Assembly (NCBI GenBank): GCA_958446555.1
Contig: CAUCWU010000009.1
Coordinates: 1 to 18,423 of the forward strand
Direction: 5' to 3'
Origin: an uncultured Lachnospiraceae bacterium
Lineage (GTDB): Bacteria > Bacillota > Clostridia > Lachnospirales > Lachnospiraceae
Length of the DNA stretch: 18,423 nt
The translations under genes and the position numbers were made by a program. Position 1 is the stretch's first letter, and each line of letters opens with the position of its first letter. This document shows, piece after piece, positions 9,086 to 16,917 of this stretch. Below the pieces are notes generated by a model, which ran no database searches, was not told where the DNA came from, and worked only from the letters and a program-made list of their open reading frames with translations.

Positions 9086-9829
9086 ATGACAGAGTTTGCT
9101 ACGTTCACTGGAAAGAATGTAGATGAAGCCGTAAACAACGCATTGCTTCAGCTTCAGATCACCAGTGAAAAACTTGAGTATGAGGTAGTTGAAAAAGGTT
9201 CGAATGGTCTGCTTGGTTTTATCGGTTCGAAGCCGGCTGTGATCCGTGCTCGCAAGAAGTCGGATTTTATCGATGAGGGTGAAGAGTTTTTACAGAAGAT
9301 CTTCCATGAGATGAACATGGAGGTTGATATCGCAGTTGCCTACAACAAAGAGGAGCAGGTTGTGGATATCGTTTTGACTGGTGAAGACATGGGCATCCTG
9401 ATCGGAAAAAGAGGACAGACACTGGATTCGCTGCAGCATCTAGTTAGCCTTGTTATCAACAAACACAGCGACGAATATATCCGCGTCAAGCTGGATACCG
9501 AGAATTACCGTGAGAGAAGAAAGGAAACACTCGAGCAGTTGGCAAAAAATATTGCCTACAAGGTAAAGAGAACAAGACGTCCGGCATCGCTTGAGCCGAT
9601 GAATCCTTATGAGAGAAGGATCATCCACTCTGCACTTCAGGATGACAAGTTTGTTTACACCAAGAGCGAGGGTGAGGATCCGTTCCGCCATGTAGTGGTA
9701 CTTCCAAAGAAGGAAGCGATTCCGCAGAGAAGATACTACAAAAGCTATGACAAAGGATACAGATCAAATTATGACAGAAGTGTAGCTGAGTCAAAGGAAA
9801 CGGCAAAAAAGACTGCTTCTGAGGAATAA
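9086..9829 (+). CDS. jag: KH and R3H domain RNA-binding protein Jag/KhpB
   Basis: Jag (KhpB, EloR) is a cytoplasmic RNA-binding protein linked to cell elongation and division control in Gram-positives. The 247-residue protein has a Jag_N domain (MTEFATFTGKNVDEAVNNAL, then GLLGFIGSKPA), a KH domain with the GKRG loop at 107-110, and an R3H domain with the R-x3-H motif at Arg177-His181 in NPYERRIIHSAL. The tail after about 210 is basic and probably disordered. A TTG at 9059 would add nine residues. I chose the ATG at 9086 because AAAGGTAAGG ends five bases upstream and the family start is MTE-like. It is the last gene before the terminator at 9849. Confidence 0.96.
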   Translation: MTEFATFTGKNVDEAVNNALLQLQITSEKLEYEVVEKGSNGLLGFIGSKPAVIRARKKSDFIDEGEEFLQKIFHEMNMEVDIAVAYNKEEQVVDIVLTGEDMGILIGKRGQTLDSLQHLVSLVINKHSDEYIRVKLDTENYRERRKETLEQLAKNIAYKVKRTRRPASLEPMNPYERRIIHSALQDDKFVYTKSEGEDPFRHVVVLPKKEAIPQRRYYKSYDKGYRSNYDRSVAESKETAKKTASEE

Positions 9830-9848
9830 GAAATACATTCAAAGAAAG

Positions 9849-9886
9849 TGCCATTCAAAGTTCAAAGGATCTTTGAATGGCATTTT
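9849..9886 (+). terminator. intrinsic terminator after jag
   Basis: TGCCATTCAAAG (9849-9860) pairs perfectly with CTTTGAATGGCA (9871-9882) around a 10-base loop, followed by TTTTCT. The stem is strong but the U-tract short, so read-through into mnmE is possible. Confidence 0.75.
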
Positions 9887-9915
9887 CTGTGTCATTCGAA
9901 AAAATGAATTTGCAG

Positions 9916-9944
9916 TAGACGATGGATTGTATTGCAATTATAAT
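9916..9944 (+). promoter_or_regulatory. putative sigma-A promoter for mnmE
   Basis: A perfect TATAAT (9939-9944) lies 17 bases after TAGACG (9916-9921), which matches four of six -35 positions. Transcription would begin near 9951, with a leader of about 35 bases. Its place just after the jag terminator supports a new transcription unit for mnmE-mnmG-rsmG. Confidence 0.6.
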
Positions 9945-9985
9945 GAATAGATATGAAAGAAAAATGCTAGGATGAGGTAAGAAAA

Positions 9986-11413
9986 ATGAAGGAAAAAACA
10001 ACCATTGCGGCGGTCGCAACCGCACTTAGTCCAGCTGGAATCAGCATCATTCGAATCAGTGGATCGCAGGCATTTGACGTGATTGACCGCATTTATAGAA
10101 CCAAAAAAGAGGCAGAAGCGATAAAGGCGGGAGTATCAGATAATGCAGGAGTGTCGGCAAAAAAACTTTCAAATGCCCCAACGCATACGATCCATTACGG
10201 CTATATCTGTGATGAAAATGAGGTCATTGATGAGGTTATGGTGTCTCTAATGAGAGGACCGCGCTCTTTTACTGCTGAAGATACAGTAGAGATTAATTGT
10301 CATGGTGGTATTTTGGTGACAAGGCGTGTGCTTGACTGCGTGTTAAGAAATGGAGCCGCCCCAGCTGAGCCAGGTGAATTTACCAAAAGAGCTTTTTTAA
10401 ACGGTCGAATAGATTTGTCTCAAGCAGAGGCAGTTATGGAATTAATCTCAGCAAAAAATCGGTTTGCAATGGATGCGTCATTGGATCAGCTGTCAGGAAA
10501 AATTAAAAATAGGATTCAGAGCCTCAGAAATGCCCTTTTAGACGAGATTGCATATATAGAGGCTGCACTTGATGATCCTGAGCATATTTCGCTTGAAGGC
10601 TATACAGAGGGGCTTACAGGGCGTATTGAAAAAGTCCGCACAGACGTGCAAAAAATGGCAGACACGTTTGACAACGGAAGAGTGTTAACAGAAGGAATCC
10701 GAACCGTCATCGTCGGAAAACCAAATGCTGGAAAATCCTCTCTATTGAATGCACTTTCGGGCAGACAGCGGGCGATTGTAACAGAGATTGCTGGAACGAC
10801 AAGAGATACGCTTGAGGAGCAAATTATGATTGGGGATCTGAGTCTACTTTTGGTCGACACAGCGGGAATACGTGATACATCCGATGTCGTGGAAAAAATC
10901 GGTGTAGAGAAGGCAAAAGAAGCGGCAGAAAAGGCAGATCTTTTAATCTATGTCGCAGACTCATCCAGAAGTCTTGATGAGGATGATAGACAGATTATGG
11001 AGTTGCTAAAAGACAAAAAAAGTATTATTCTGTTAAATAAGTCCGACTTAGCTTCAGTTGTAACGCCAGAGGATTTGAAGGAGGCAGGTATCAATGCACC
11101 GGTTCTTTGGATATCGGCGGCAAAGGAGGATGGAATTGATGCACTTGAGCAGACAATACAGGATATGTTTGAGAGAGGAATGCTTGCAGGAAATGATGAG
11201 GTAATCATCACAAATGCAAGGCAAAAGACATGTCTTTTGAATGCCTGCGAGAGCTTACAGCTTGCAGAAACAAGCATCGAAAATGGAATGCCGGAGGATA
11301 TGCTCACAATTGACATGATGGATGCCTATACCAGCTTGGGAGAGGTGATCGGCGAGGAGGTTGAAGAGGATCTGGTAAACCGTATCTTCGCAAAATTCTG
11401 CATGGGCAAATAA
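9986..11413 (+). CDS. mnmE: tRNA modification GTPase MnmE
   Basis: MnmE, together with MnmG, installs the 5-carboxymethylaminomethyl group on wobble uridine 34 of certain tRNAs. The 475-residue protein has the N-terminal folate-binding region ([20 protein letters not shown], later [14 protein letters not shown]). The inserted G domain has GKPNAGKS at 244-251, DTAGIRDT at 291-298 and NKSD at 351-354. The C-terminal catalytic Cys lies in CMGK at 472-475. It is somewhat longer than usual; the extra length seems to lie in a low-conservation stretch around 43-65. The start has TGAGGTAAG upstream. mnmG begins 17 bases downstream. Confidence 0.98.
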   Translation: MKEKTTIAAVATALSPAGISIIRISGSQAFDVIDRIYRTKKEAEAIKAGVSDNAGVSAKKLSNAPTHTIHYGYICDENEVIDEVMVSLMRGPRSFTAEDTVEINCHGGILVTRRVLDCVLRNGAAPAEPGEFTKRAFLNGRIDLSQAEAVMELISAKNRFAMDASLDQLSGKIKNRIQSLRNALLDEIAYIEAALDDPEHISLEGYTEGLTGRIEKVRTDVQKMADTFDNGRVLTEGIRTVIVGKPNAGKSSLLNALSGRQRAIVTEIAGTTRDTLEEQIMIGDLSLLLVDTAGIRDTSDVVEKIGVEKAKEAAEKADLLIYVADSSRSLDEDDRQIMELLKDKKSIILLNKSDLASVVTPEDLKEAGINAPVLWISAAKEDGIDALEQTIQDMFERGMLAGNDEVIITNARQKTCLLNACESLQLAETSIENGMPEDMLTIDMMDAYTSLGEVIGEEVEEDLVNRIFAKFCMGK

Positions 11414-11430
11414 TAGAGTGGAGGCAACAA

Positions 11431-13302
11431 ATGGCTGTTTTAGAAGAATACTATGATGCGGTGGTAATCGGAGCTGGTCATGCAGGCTGTGAGGCGGCAC
11501 TGGCATGCGCAAGGCTAGGACTAGAAACAATCGTATTTACTGTCAGTGTGGAGAGCATTGCAATGATGCCGTGTAATCCGAATATTGGAGGAAGCTCAAA
11601 GGGACATCTGGTAAGAGAGGTTGACGCACTTGGCGGCGAGATGGGAAAAAATATCGACAAAACCTTTATTCAATCAAAGATGTTAAATACATCAAAGGGA
11701 CCGTCTGTCCATTCTCTTCGTGCGCAGGCAGATAAACGTGCGTATTCACAGGAAATGCGTCAGACCATGGAAAATACCGAACATTTAACGATTCGTCAGG
11801 CTGAGGTATGCAAGTTACTTGTCGATGAAAATAACCAGATAAATGGTGTCGTTACTTACTCAGGTGCCATTTATCACTGCAAATGTGTCGTACTTGCAAC
11901 CGGAACCTATTTAAAGGCACGCTGTATTTATGGTGATGTTAGCAATGAGACAGGACCGAACGGATTACAGGCGGCAACTCATCTGACAGACTCCTTAAAG
12001 GAGCTTGGCATTGAGATGTTTCGTTTTAAGACCGGAACACCAGCCAGAGTGGATAAGAGAAGCATTGATTTTTCAAAGATGCAGGAGCAAAAAGGTGACG
12101 AGCGAATTGTTCCGTTTTCCTTTACGACCGACCCAGAGAGTGTGCAAAAAGAACAGGTATCTTGTTGGTTGACCTATACCAATGAGCAGACACATGAGAT
12201 TATCAGAAGCAATTTGGATCGCTCTCCACTGTATTCCGGTGTAATCCATGGAACAGGACCGCGTTATTGCCCATCTATTGAGGATAAGGTCGTTCGTTTC
12301 GCTGATAAGGATCATCATCAGGTCTTCATTGAGCCGGAGGGGCTTTACACCAATGAGATGTATTTGGGCGGTATGTCAAGCTCAATGCCGGAAGATGTAC
12401 AGTATGAGATGTATCATACGGTTGCAGGACTTGAGCATGCAAAGATCGTAAGAAATGCATATGCGATCGAATACGACTGTATCAATCCAAGACAATTAAA
12501 ACCAACACTTGAGTTTAAAAAAATCGGTGGATTGTACAGTGCAGGACAGTTTAATGGAAGCTCAGGCTATGAGGAGGCTGCAGCACAGGGAATTGTAGCT
12601 GGAATCAACGCAGCTTTGCATGTTTTAGGACGTGAGGAGTTGGTTTTGGATCGCTCCCAGGCATATATTGGTGTCTTGATTGACGACCTTGTCACAAAAG
12701 AGAATCATGAACCGTATCGTATGATGACGTCTCGAGCTGAGTATCGATTATTACTTCGACAGGATAATGCGGATCTTCGTCTGACCCCAATTGGTCATGA
12801 GATTGGTTTGATTTCAGATGAACGATATCAAAATTTGCTCGATAAAAAACGAAAGATTGATGAGGAAATTGAAAGACTGCGCCATGAGACAGTTGGCACA
12901 ACACCGGAGGTTCAGACATTTCTTGAGCAGCATAACAGTACACTTTTAAAGAGTGGAATGACGTTGGAGGAACTGTTAAAGCGACCGGAAATTAGTTATA
13001 ATGCTTTGAAAGAAATCGATAAAAATATGCCAAAGCTTCCAGATGCAGTGACCGAACAGGTTGAGATCAGCATTAAATATGAGGGATATATTAAGCGCCA
13101 GATGCAGCAGGTTGAGCAATTTAAAAAGCTGGAGAAGAAGAAGCTGGCACTTGATTTTGATTATAGTCAGGTTCCGAATCTTCGAAAAGAGGCAATACAA
13201 AAGCTCAACGAATATCAACCGGCATCAATTGGACAGGCTTCAAGAATATCGGGAGTTTCGCCAGCAGATATATCAGTATTATTGATCTATTTAAATAGAT
13301 AA
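11431..13302 (+). CDS. mnmG: tRNA uridine-5-carboxymethylaminomethyl modification enzyme MnmG (GidA)
   Basis: MnmG is the FAD-dependent partner of MnmE in wobble uridine modification. The 623-residue protein has the dinucleotide-binding GAGHAG at 14-19, family blocks [20 protein letters not shown] and [13 protein letters not shown], then [30 protein letters not shown] and [15 protein letters not shown]. The C-terminal helical domain ends [17 protein letters not shown], the region that contacts MnmE and tRNA. The length is normal. AGTGGAGG precedes the ATG. The full-length GidA form, rather than the shorter TrmFO, is supported by the length and by mnmE directly upstream. Confidence 0.98.
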   Translation: MAVLEEYYDAVVIGAGHAGCEAALACARLGLETIVFTVSVESIAMMPCNPNIGGSSKGHLVREVDALGGEMGKNIDKTFIQSKMLNTSKGPSVHSLRAQADKRAYSQEMRQTMENTEHLTIRQAEVCKLLVDENNQINGVVTYSGAIYHCKCVVLATGTYLKARCIYGDVSNETGPNGLQAATHLTDSLKELGIEMFRFKTGTPARVDKRSIDFSKMQEQKGDERIVPFSFTTDPESVQKEQVSCWLTYTNEQTHEIIRSNLDRSPLYSGVIHGTGPRYCPSIEDKVVRFADKDHHQVFIEPEGLYTNEMYLGGMSSSMPEDVQYEMYHTVAGLEHAKIVRNAYAIEYDCINPRQLKPTLEFKKIGGLYSAGQFNGSSGYEEAAAQGIVAGINAALHVLGREELVLDRSQAYIGVLIDDLVTKENHEPYRMMTSRAEYRLLLRQDNADLRLTPIGHEIGLISDERYQNLLDKKRKIDEEIERLRHETVGTTPEVQTFLEQHNSTLLKSGMTLEELLKRPEISYNALKEIDKNMPKLPDAVTEQVEISIKYEGYIKRQMQQVEQFKKLEKKKLALDFDYSQVPNLRKEAIQKLNEYQPASIGQASRISGVSPADISVLLIYLNR

Positions 13303-13389
13303 AATGATTGCTTGCAGAATTGCGAGAGCTACAAAGCAATTCAAGGCTATCATGAAAAGTAGAGATGAGAAATGACTAGGAGGAAATAA

Positions 13390-14139
13390 ATGGGAGAAAA
13401 TTTACAGGATAATTGTGCAGAGCAGTGTATTGAAAAAATTGTAACTGCATTTGCTGGGATTGGACATGAACTGACACAGAAACAGGCAGAGCAGTTTTAC
13501 CAGTATTATCAGATGCTTGTGGAAACCAATAAAGTGATGAATCTGACGGCAATCACTGAGTTTGACGAGGTAGTACAGAAGCATTTTGTGGATAGTGTGC
13601 TAAAATCGGAGACGTTTATCAATGAAAAGACGAATACATTGATTGATGTCGGAACCGGCGCAGGTTTTCCAGGTGTCCCGTTAAAAATTGTGTATCCGAA
13701 GCTTCAGGTTACGCTGCTTGATTCCTTGAATAAGAGATTAAATTTCTTGAATCAGGTGATTGAGGCGCTGGAACTTGAAAGTATCCAGACAGTGCATTAT
13801 CGAGCTGAGGATGGCGCAAGACAGGCAAATCTTAGAGAGCAGTTTGATTGTGTCGTGTCGAGAGCGGTTGCCAATATGTCTACTCTGTGCGAGTATTGTC
13901 TTCCTTATGCAAAGGTAGGTGGATGTTTTGTGGCATATAAGTCTGGAAATGCAGAGGAAGAAGTGGATAAGGCGAAGAAGGCGGTTCATCTTTTGGGTGG
14001 AGCAAAGGAAAATGCGATCTACTTCGAACTGCCAGATTCAGACATTGGACGTAGCCTCGTGATCGTGAGAAAGAAAGAGCCTACGTCAAAGAAATACCCG
14101 AGAAAAGCAGGGCTGCCAAGCAAAGAACCACTACAATAA
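13390..14139 (+). CDS. rsmG: 16S rRNA (guanine527-N7)-methyltransferase RsmG (GidB)
   Basis: RsmG methylates G527 of 16S rRNA using S-adenosylmethionine; loss of the family enzyme is known to give low-level streptomycin resistance. The 249-residue protein has NLTAITEFDE near 51-60, KHFVDS at 64-69, the SAM-binding loop DVGTGAGFPGVPL at 86-98 and SRAVANMSTLCEY with VAYKSG further on. AGGAGGA at 13378-13384 precedes the ATG by five bases. The 87-base gap to mnmG contains only competing short inverted repeats. The basic tail after about 235 is probably unstructured. In Bacillus a noc gene would follow; here the next gene is parA. Confidence 0.97.
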   Translation: MGENLQDNCAEQCIEKIVTAFAGIGHELTQKQAEQFYQYYQMLVETNKVMNLTAITEFDEVVQKHFVDSVLKSETFINEKTNTLIDVGTGAGFPGVPLKIVYPKLQVTLLDSLNKRLNFLNQVIEALELESIQTVHYRAEDGARQANLREQFDCVVSRAVANMSTLCEYCLPYAKVGGCFVAYKSGNAEEEVDKAKKAVHLLGGAKENAIYFELPDSDIGRSLVIVRKKEPTSKKYPRKAGLPSKEPLQ

Positions 14140-14147
14140 AATAAAAA

Positions 14148-14163
14148 TGTTCCACGTGGAACA
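14148..14163. other. parS: parS centromere site 1
   Basis: A perfect 16-bp palindrome TGTTCCACGTGGAACA. It matches the ParB-binding parS consensus (TGTTTCACGTGAAACA in Bacillus) except for one symmetric change per half. It starts eight bases after the rsmG stop and is identical to the sites at 14293 and 17749. Confidence 0.95.
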
Positions 14164-14176
14164 TCCTAATTTCTAC

Positions 14177-14274
14177 GCCCCTCGGTGAAGATGATTTCGT
14201 CGGCGAGCCAAAATCGCTTCGCCTTACGGCTTCGCTACACGGCGTCGCCTCGTGAAACACTTCCACCTCGGGGC
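14177..14274. repeat. 98-bp GC-rich imperfect palindrome between two parS sites
   Basis: The ends GCCCC (14177-14181) and GGGGC (14270-14274) pair. Inside, GGTG pairs with CACC, AAG with CTT, TTTC with GAAA and GGCGA with TCGCC, separated by small mismatches. The centre holds short direct copies GCTTCGCC and GCTTCGCT. The block is visibly more GC-rich than its surroundings. It has no good T-run on either side, so it is not a standard terminator. It could be a REP- or MITE-like dispersed element or a structured spacer; I cannot tell without genome-wide copies. Confidence 0.7.
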
Positions 14275-14292
14275 TTTAAGCAATATATTTCA

Positions 14293-14308
14293 TGTTCCAC
14301 GTGGAACA
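14293..14308. other. parS: parS centromere site 2
   Basis: Identical TGTTCCACGTGGAACA palindrome, 145 bp from site 1 (start to start) and 29 bases upstream of the putative parA promoter's TG-extended -10. Its position is compatible with ParB affecting parAB transcription. Confidence 0.95.
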
Positions 14309-14336
14309 TTTTTTTATGGTAATTTGAGGGGAGACG

Positions 14337-14345
14337 TGCTATACT
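14337..14345 (+). promoter_or_regulatory. putative extended -10 promoter for parA-parB
   Basis: TGCTATACT contains an extended -10 (TG, one base, TATACT at 14340-14345). No good -35 is visible at the expected distance, as is common for extended -10 promoters. Transcription would begin near 14352, about 42 bases before parA. Confidence 0.5.
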
Positions 14346-14393
14346 GTAGAAAGATGCAAAAAATGAATGCTATTTAGCAGAAATGAGGATATT

Positions 14394-15158
14394 ATGGGAA
14401 GAATTATAGCTGTTGCGAATCAGAAGGGTGGAGTGGGCAAAACCACTACGGCAATTAATCTGGCAGCCTCATTAGCAGAATACCAGAAGAATGTACTTAT
14501 TATTGATATGGACCCACAGGGAAATACAACGAGTGGTTTCGGTGTTGATAAGGATGAACTGGAGCATTCTCTGTATGATCTGATTACAGATAATTGTACG
14601 ATACAGGAATGTATTTTGGAAAAGGTGTTATTTGATACGTTATCTCTGATTGGGTCGAATGTGAATCTGTCTGGAGCAGAGATTGAACTGATTGATGTGG
14701 ATCGAAAAGAGTTCATTCTGAAGGATGCATTGGATGAAATTAAAGATCAGTATGATTTTATCGTGATTGATTGCCCGCCTTCGTTGAGTATGTTGACTGT
14801 CAATGCACTCAGTGCAGCAGATACCGTGCTTGTCCCAATTCAGTGTGAATACTATGCACTGGAGGGTCTTACCCAGCTTTTACATACCATCAATCTCGTA
14901 AAGAGCCGTTTAAATCCTGATTTGGAGATGGAGGGTGTTGTCTTTACAATGTATGATGCCAGAACCAATTTATCTCTTCAGGTTGTCGAAAATGTGAAGG
15001 ACAATTTGCAGGAGAGAGTCTATAAGACGATCATTCCGAGAAATGTACGTCTTGCTGAGGCACCAAGCCATGGACTCCCAATTAATTTGTATGATCCAAG
15101 ATCGACTGGAGCAGAGGCATATCATCAGCTGGCAGAGGAAGTAATTAACAGAGAATAA
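14394..15158 (+). CDS. parA: chromosome partitioning ATPase ParA (Soj)
   Basis: ParA/Soj is a dimerising, DNA-binding ATPase that works with ParB-parS in origin segregation and, in Firmicutes, regulates DnaA. The 254-residue protein begins MGRIIAVANQKGGVGKTT, with the deviant Walker A at 11-18 (signature Lys11 and Lys16). It has Walker A' DMDPQGNTT at 38-46 and Walker B IVIDCPP with Asp126. An ATG at 14367 would add nine residues; I chose 14394 for the family start and for GAGG five bases upstream. parB follows after 28 bases. The chromosomal rather than plasmid type is indicated by the location near oriC and by nearby parS sites. Confidence 0.97.
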   Translation: MGRIIAVANQKGGVGKTTTAINLAASLAEYQKNVLIIDMDPQGNTTSGFGVDKDELEHSLYDLITDNCTIQECILEKVLFDTLSLIGSNVNLSGAEIELIDVDRKEFILKDALDEIKDQYDFIVIDCPPSLSMLTVNALSAADTVLVPIQCEYYALEGLTQLLHTINLVKSRLNPDLEMEGVVFTMYDARTNLSLQVVENVKDNLQERVYKTIIPRNVRLAEAPSHGLPINLYDPRSTGAEAYHQLAEEVINRE

Positions 15159-15186
15159 GAAAGTGGACTTTCGGAAAGGATGAAGA

Positions 15187-16101
15187 ATGGCACTGAGTAA
15201 AAAAGGTGGTCTTGGAAAAGGTCTTGGCAAAGGCATTGATTCACTGATTAGCAATGCATATGCAGTTGAGACAAAAAGACCGGAAACAGAAAAGAAGGAA
15301 CCAGAGCTGACAGTGAAGCTTCGTTTGGTGGAGCCTGCTGCATCTCAGCCAAGAAAAAATTTTGATGAGAATGCATTGACGGAATTGGCAGAGTCCATCA
15401 AAAAATATGGGGTGATTCAGCCGATTGTCGTGAAAAAGGTGGGAGATCACTATCAGATTATTGCAGGAGAGCGCAGATGGAGAGCAGCAAAGCAGGCTGG
15501 TCTGAAGGACATTCCGGTTATCGTAAAGGATTACGATGAGCAGCAGATTGCCGAGATTGCTTTGATTGAAAATCTTCAGAGAGAGGATCTAAATCCGATT
15601 GAGGAAGCGAGAGCATATCAGGCTCTGATTGAAAAGTACCAGTTAAAGCAAGAAGAGATTGCCGAGAAGGTGTTTAAGAGTCGTAGTGTGATTACAAATG
15701 CATTGAGACTGTTAAAGCTGAATGAGGCAGTTCAGGATATGCTGATGGAAGGCAAAATTACGAATGGACATGCCAAGGCGATTCTGGGACTGGATGATAA
15801 GGATCAGCAGTTGGAAGTGGCACAGAAGGTTGTGGATGAACAGTTGAGTGTGCGAGATACGGAAAAGTATATCAAGAATCTGCAGGATAAAAAGAATGAG
15901 GTAGCAGTAGCAAAGCCTGTTTTACAGAACAAGACTCTCTATGAGACATTGGAAAGCCGTATGAAGTCGCGTATGGGGACAAAGGTTCAGATTAAGAGAA
16001 AATCTGAGGATAAGGGTAAGATTGAAATTGACTATTACTCAAATGAAGACTTGGAGCGCATCATGGAGTTGATGGGCATTAATGAAGATACAATAGAATA
16101 A
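15187..16101 (+). CDS. parB: chromosome partitioning CTPase/DNA-binding protein ParB (Spo0J)
   Basis: ParB loads at parS as a CTP-dependent sliding clamp and recruits SMC. The 304-residue protein has a basic N-terminus (KKGGLGKGLGKGIDSLI) of the type that stimulates ParA. The CTP-binding domain has QPRKNFD and GERRWRA at 94-100, and ENLQREDLNPIEEA at 128-141. A helix-turn-helix lies at about 155-178 (QEEIAEKVFKSRSVITNALR). A C-terminal dimerisation segment ends the protein. The GERR motif is intact, so CTPase activity is expected. It is the only ParB/Noc family gene in the window and sits within 2 kb of all three parS sites. AAAGGATG precedes the ATG. Confidence 0.97.
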   Translation: MALSKKGGLGKGLGKGIDSLISNAYAVETKRPETEKKEPELTVKLRLVEPAASQPRKNFDENALTELAESIKKYGVIQPIVVKKVGDHYQIIAGERRWRAAKQAGLKDIPVIVKDYDEQQIAEIALIENLQREDLNPIEEARAYQALIEKYQLKQEEIAEKVFKSRSVITNALRLLKLNEAVQDMLMEGKITNGHAKAILGLDDKDQQLEVAQKVVDEQLSVRDTEKYIKNLQDKKNEVAVAKPVLQNKTLYETLESRMKSRMGTKVQIKRKSEDKGKIEIDYYSNEDLERIMELMGINEDTIE

Positions 16102-16124
16102 ATGAATTAACCCTAGCGGAAAAA

Positions 16125-16160
16125 TATTTGAACCAAAATCTATTAAGGCAGATTCAAATA
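16125..16160 (+). repeat. inverted repeat in parB-DUF4446 gap
   Basis: TATTTGAA (16125-16132) is the reverse complement of TTCAAATA (16153-16160), with 20 bases between. AATCT (16137-16141) could instead pair with AGATT (16150-16154). There is no T-run, so it is not a clear terminator; it may be an mRNA processing or stability hairpin. Confidence 0.4.
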
Positions 16161-16186
16161 GTTTTATCAGAGGAAAGGAATAGAAT

Positions 16187-16792
16187 ATGGAAATTCTGAA
16201 TCAGGCAATGGAATTTACACAGCAGTACAGTCTATTTTTCTTGGCAGGCATGTTTGTTGTGATTTTAATTCTTGTGATTTGCATGACAGTCATGAATAGC
16301 AGAATGAAGGAGCTTCAGTCTGCATATGATGATTTTATGCGCGGCAATGATGGAAAGTCTCTTGAGGGTATCTTAAAGACAGTAGTAGAAGATAACAAGC
16401 GTGTAAAAATTCAGTGCAAGCGTGATATTGATGAGATTATCAGTATGAAGAAGGGACTGAAGGCTACCTACAAGAAGATTGGTATTATGAAGTATGATAC
16501 CTTTAGGGGAATGGCTGGAAAGCTGAGCTTTTCACTTGCTCTTTTGGATGGAGATGACAGTGGATTTGTACTGAGTAGTATGCACACACAGGATGGTTGC
16601 TATAGCTATTTGAAAGAAATCATTCACGGTGAGTCTCATGCGACATTGAGCAATGAAGAGCGCGATGCATTGACGATGGCACTCAATTACAATGTGGATG
16701 CAGCAAAGCTCGAGGAAAAGCAGCAGGCTAGACAGGCACAGCAAGCGCAGCCGGTACAGCCAGTACAGGAAGAACAAACTGAAGAAAAATAA
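16187..16792 (+). CDS. DUF4446 family single-pass membrane protein
   Basis: A 201-residue protein of the DUF4446 family, repeatedly found directly after parB in Clostridia and related Firmicutes; its function is unknown to me. One transmembrane helix spans about 16-36 (LFFLAGMFVVILILVICMTV), followed by DDFMRGNDGKSLEGILK. The cytoplasmic part probably continues through a short coiled region (about 60-90). The conserved block MKYDTFRGMAGKLSFSLALL comes next, then a compact domain ending near LSNEERDALTMALN. The last ~25 residues are Gln-rich low complexity (QQARQAQQAQPVQPVQ). AGAGGAAAGGA precedes the start. The location suggests a link with origin or chromosome positioning at the membrane, but that is only inference from context. 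Confidence 0.85.
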   Translation: MEILNQAMEFTQQYSLFFLAGMFVVILILVICMTVMNSRMKELQSAYDDFMRGNDGKSLEGILKTVVEDNKRVKIQCKRDIDEIISMKKGLKATYKKIGIMKYDTFRGMAGKLSFSLALLDGDDSGFVLSSMHTQDGCYSYLKEIIHGESHATLSNEERDALTMALNYNVDAAKLEEKQQARQAQQAQPVQPVQEEQTEEK

Positions 16793-16795
16793 TAA

Positions 16796-16836
16796 AAAAC
16801 GGTTTTGAGGAATGATCCTTAAAACCGTTTTTTTTA
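16796..16836 (+). terminator. intrinsic terminator after DUF4446
   Basis: ACGGTTTT (16799-16806) and AGGA (16808-16811) pair with TCCT (16816-16819) and AAAACCGT (16821-16828) around loop ATGA, with a G-U pair between. Flanking A-run and T-run (to about 16835) make it strong and probably bidirectional, so it could also protect against transcripts from the convergent HAD gene. Confidence 0.92.
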
Positions 16837-16917
16837 TTAGGAGTAGTCGACAAATAAATAATTGGAGCTTTTAGGACACAAGAATGGGAACCCTTGAACA
16901 TTCAATGAACGAATAAT

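Noticed and set aside
13303..13389. Short inverted repeats ATTGCTT/AAGCAAT and GAATTGC/GCAATTC between mnmG and rsmG
   Set aside because: The two pairings are mutually exclusive, there is no T-run, and the genes look co-transcribed, so it is not a supportable terminator.
14081..14266. Minus-strand 61-residue frame over the rsmG end and the palindrome
   Set aside because: It overlaps rsmG and parS 1, its composition follows the palindrome, and no ribosome binding site or family match is apparent.
14367..14393. Upstream ATG for parA
   Set aside because: The nine extra residues are not family-like; 14394 has GAGG at good spacing and starts MGRIIAVANQKGG.
16842..16917. Possible regulatory palindrome around TTGAACATTCAA downstream of the terminator
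   Set aside because: The symmetry is imperfect and the site lies between two convergent gene ends, so no promoter role is likely.
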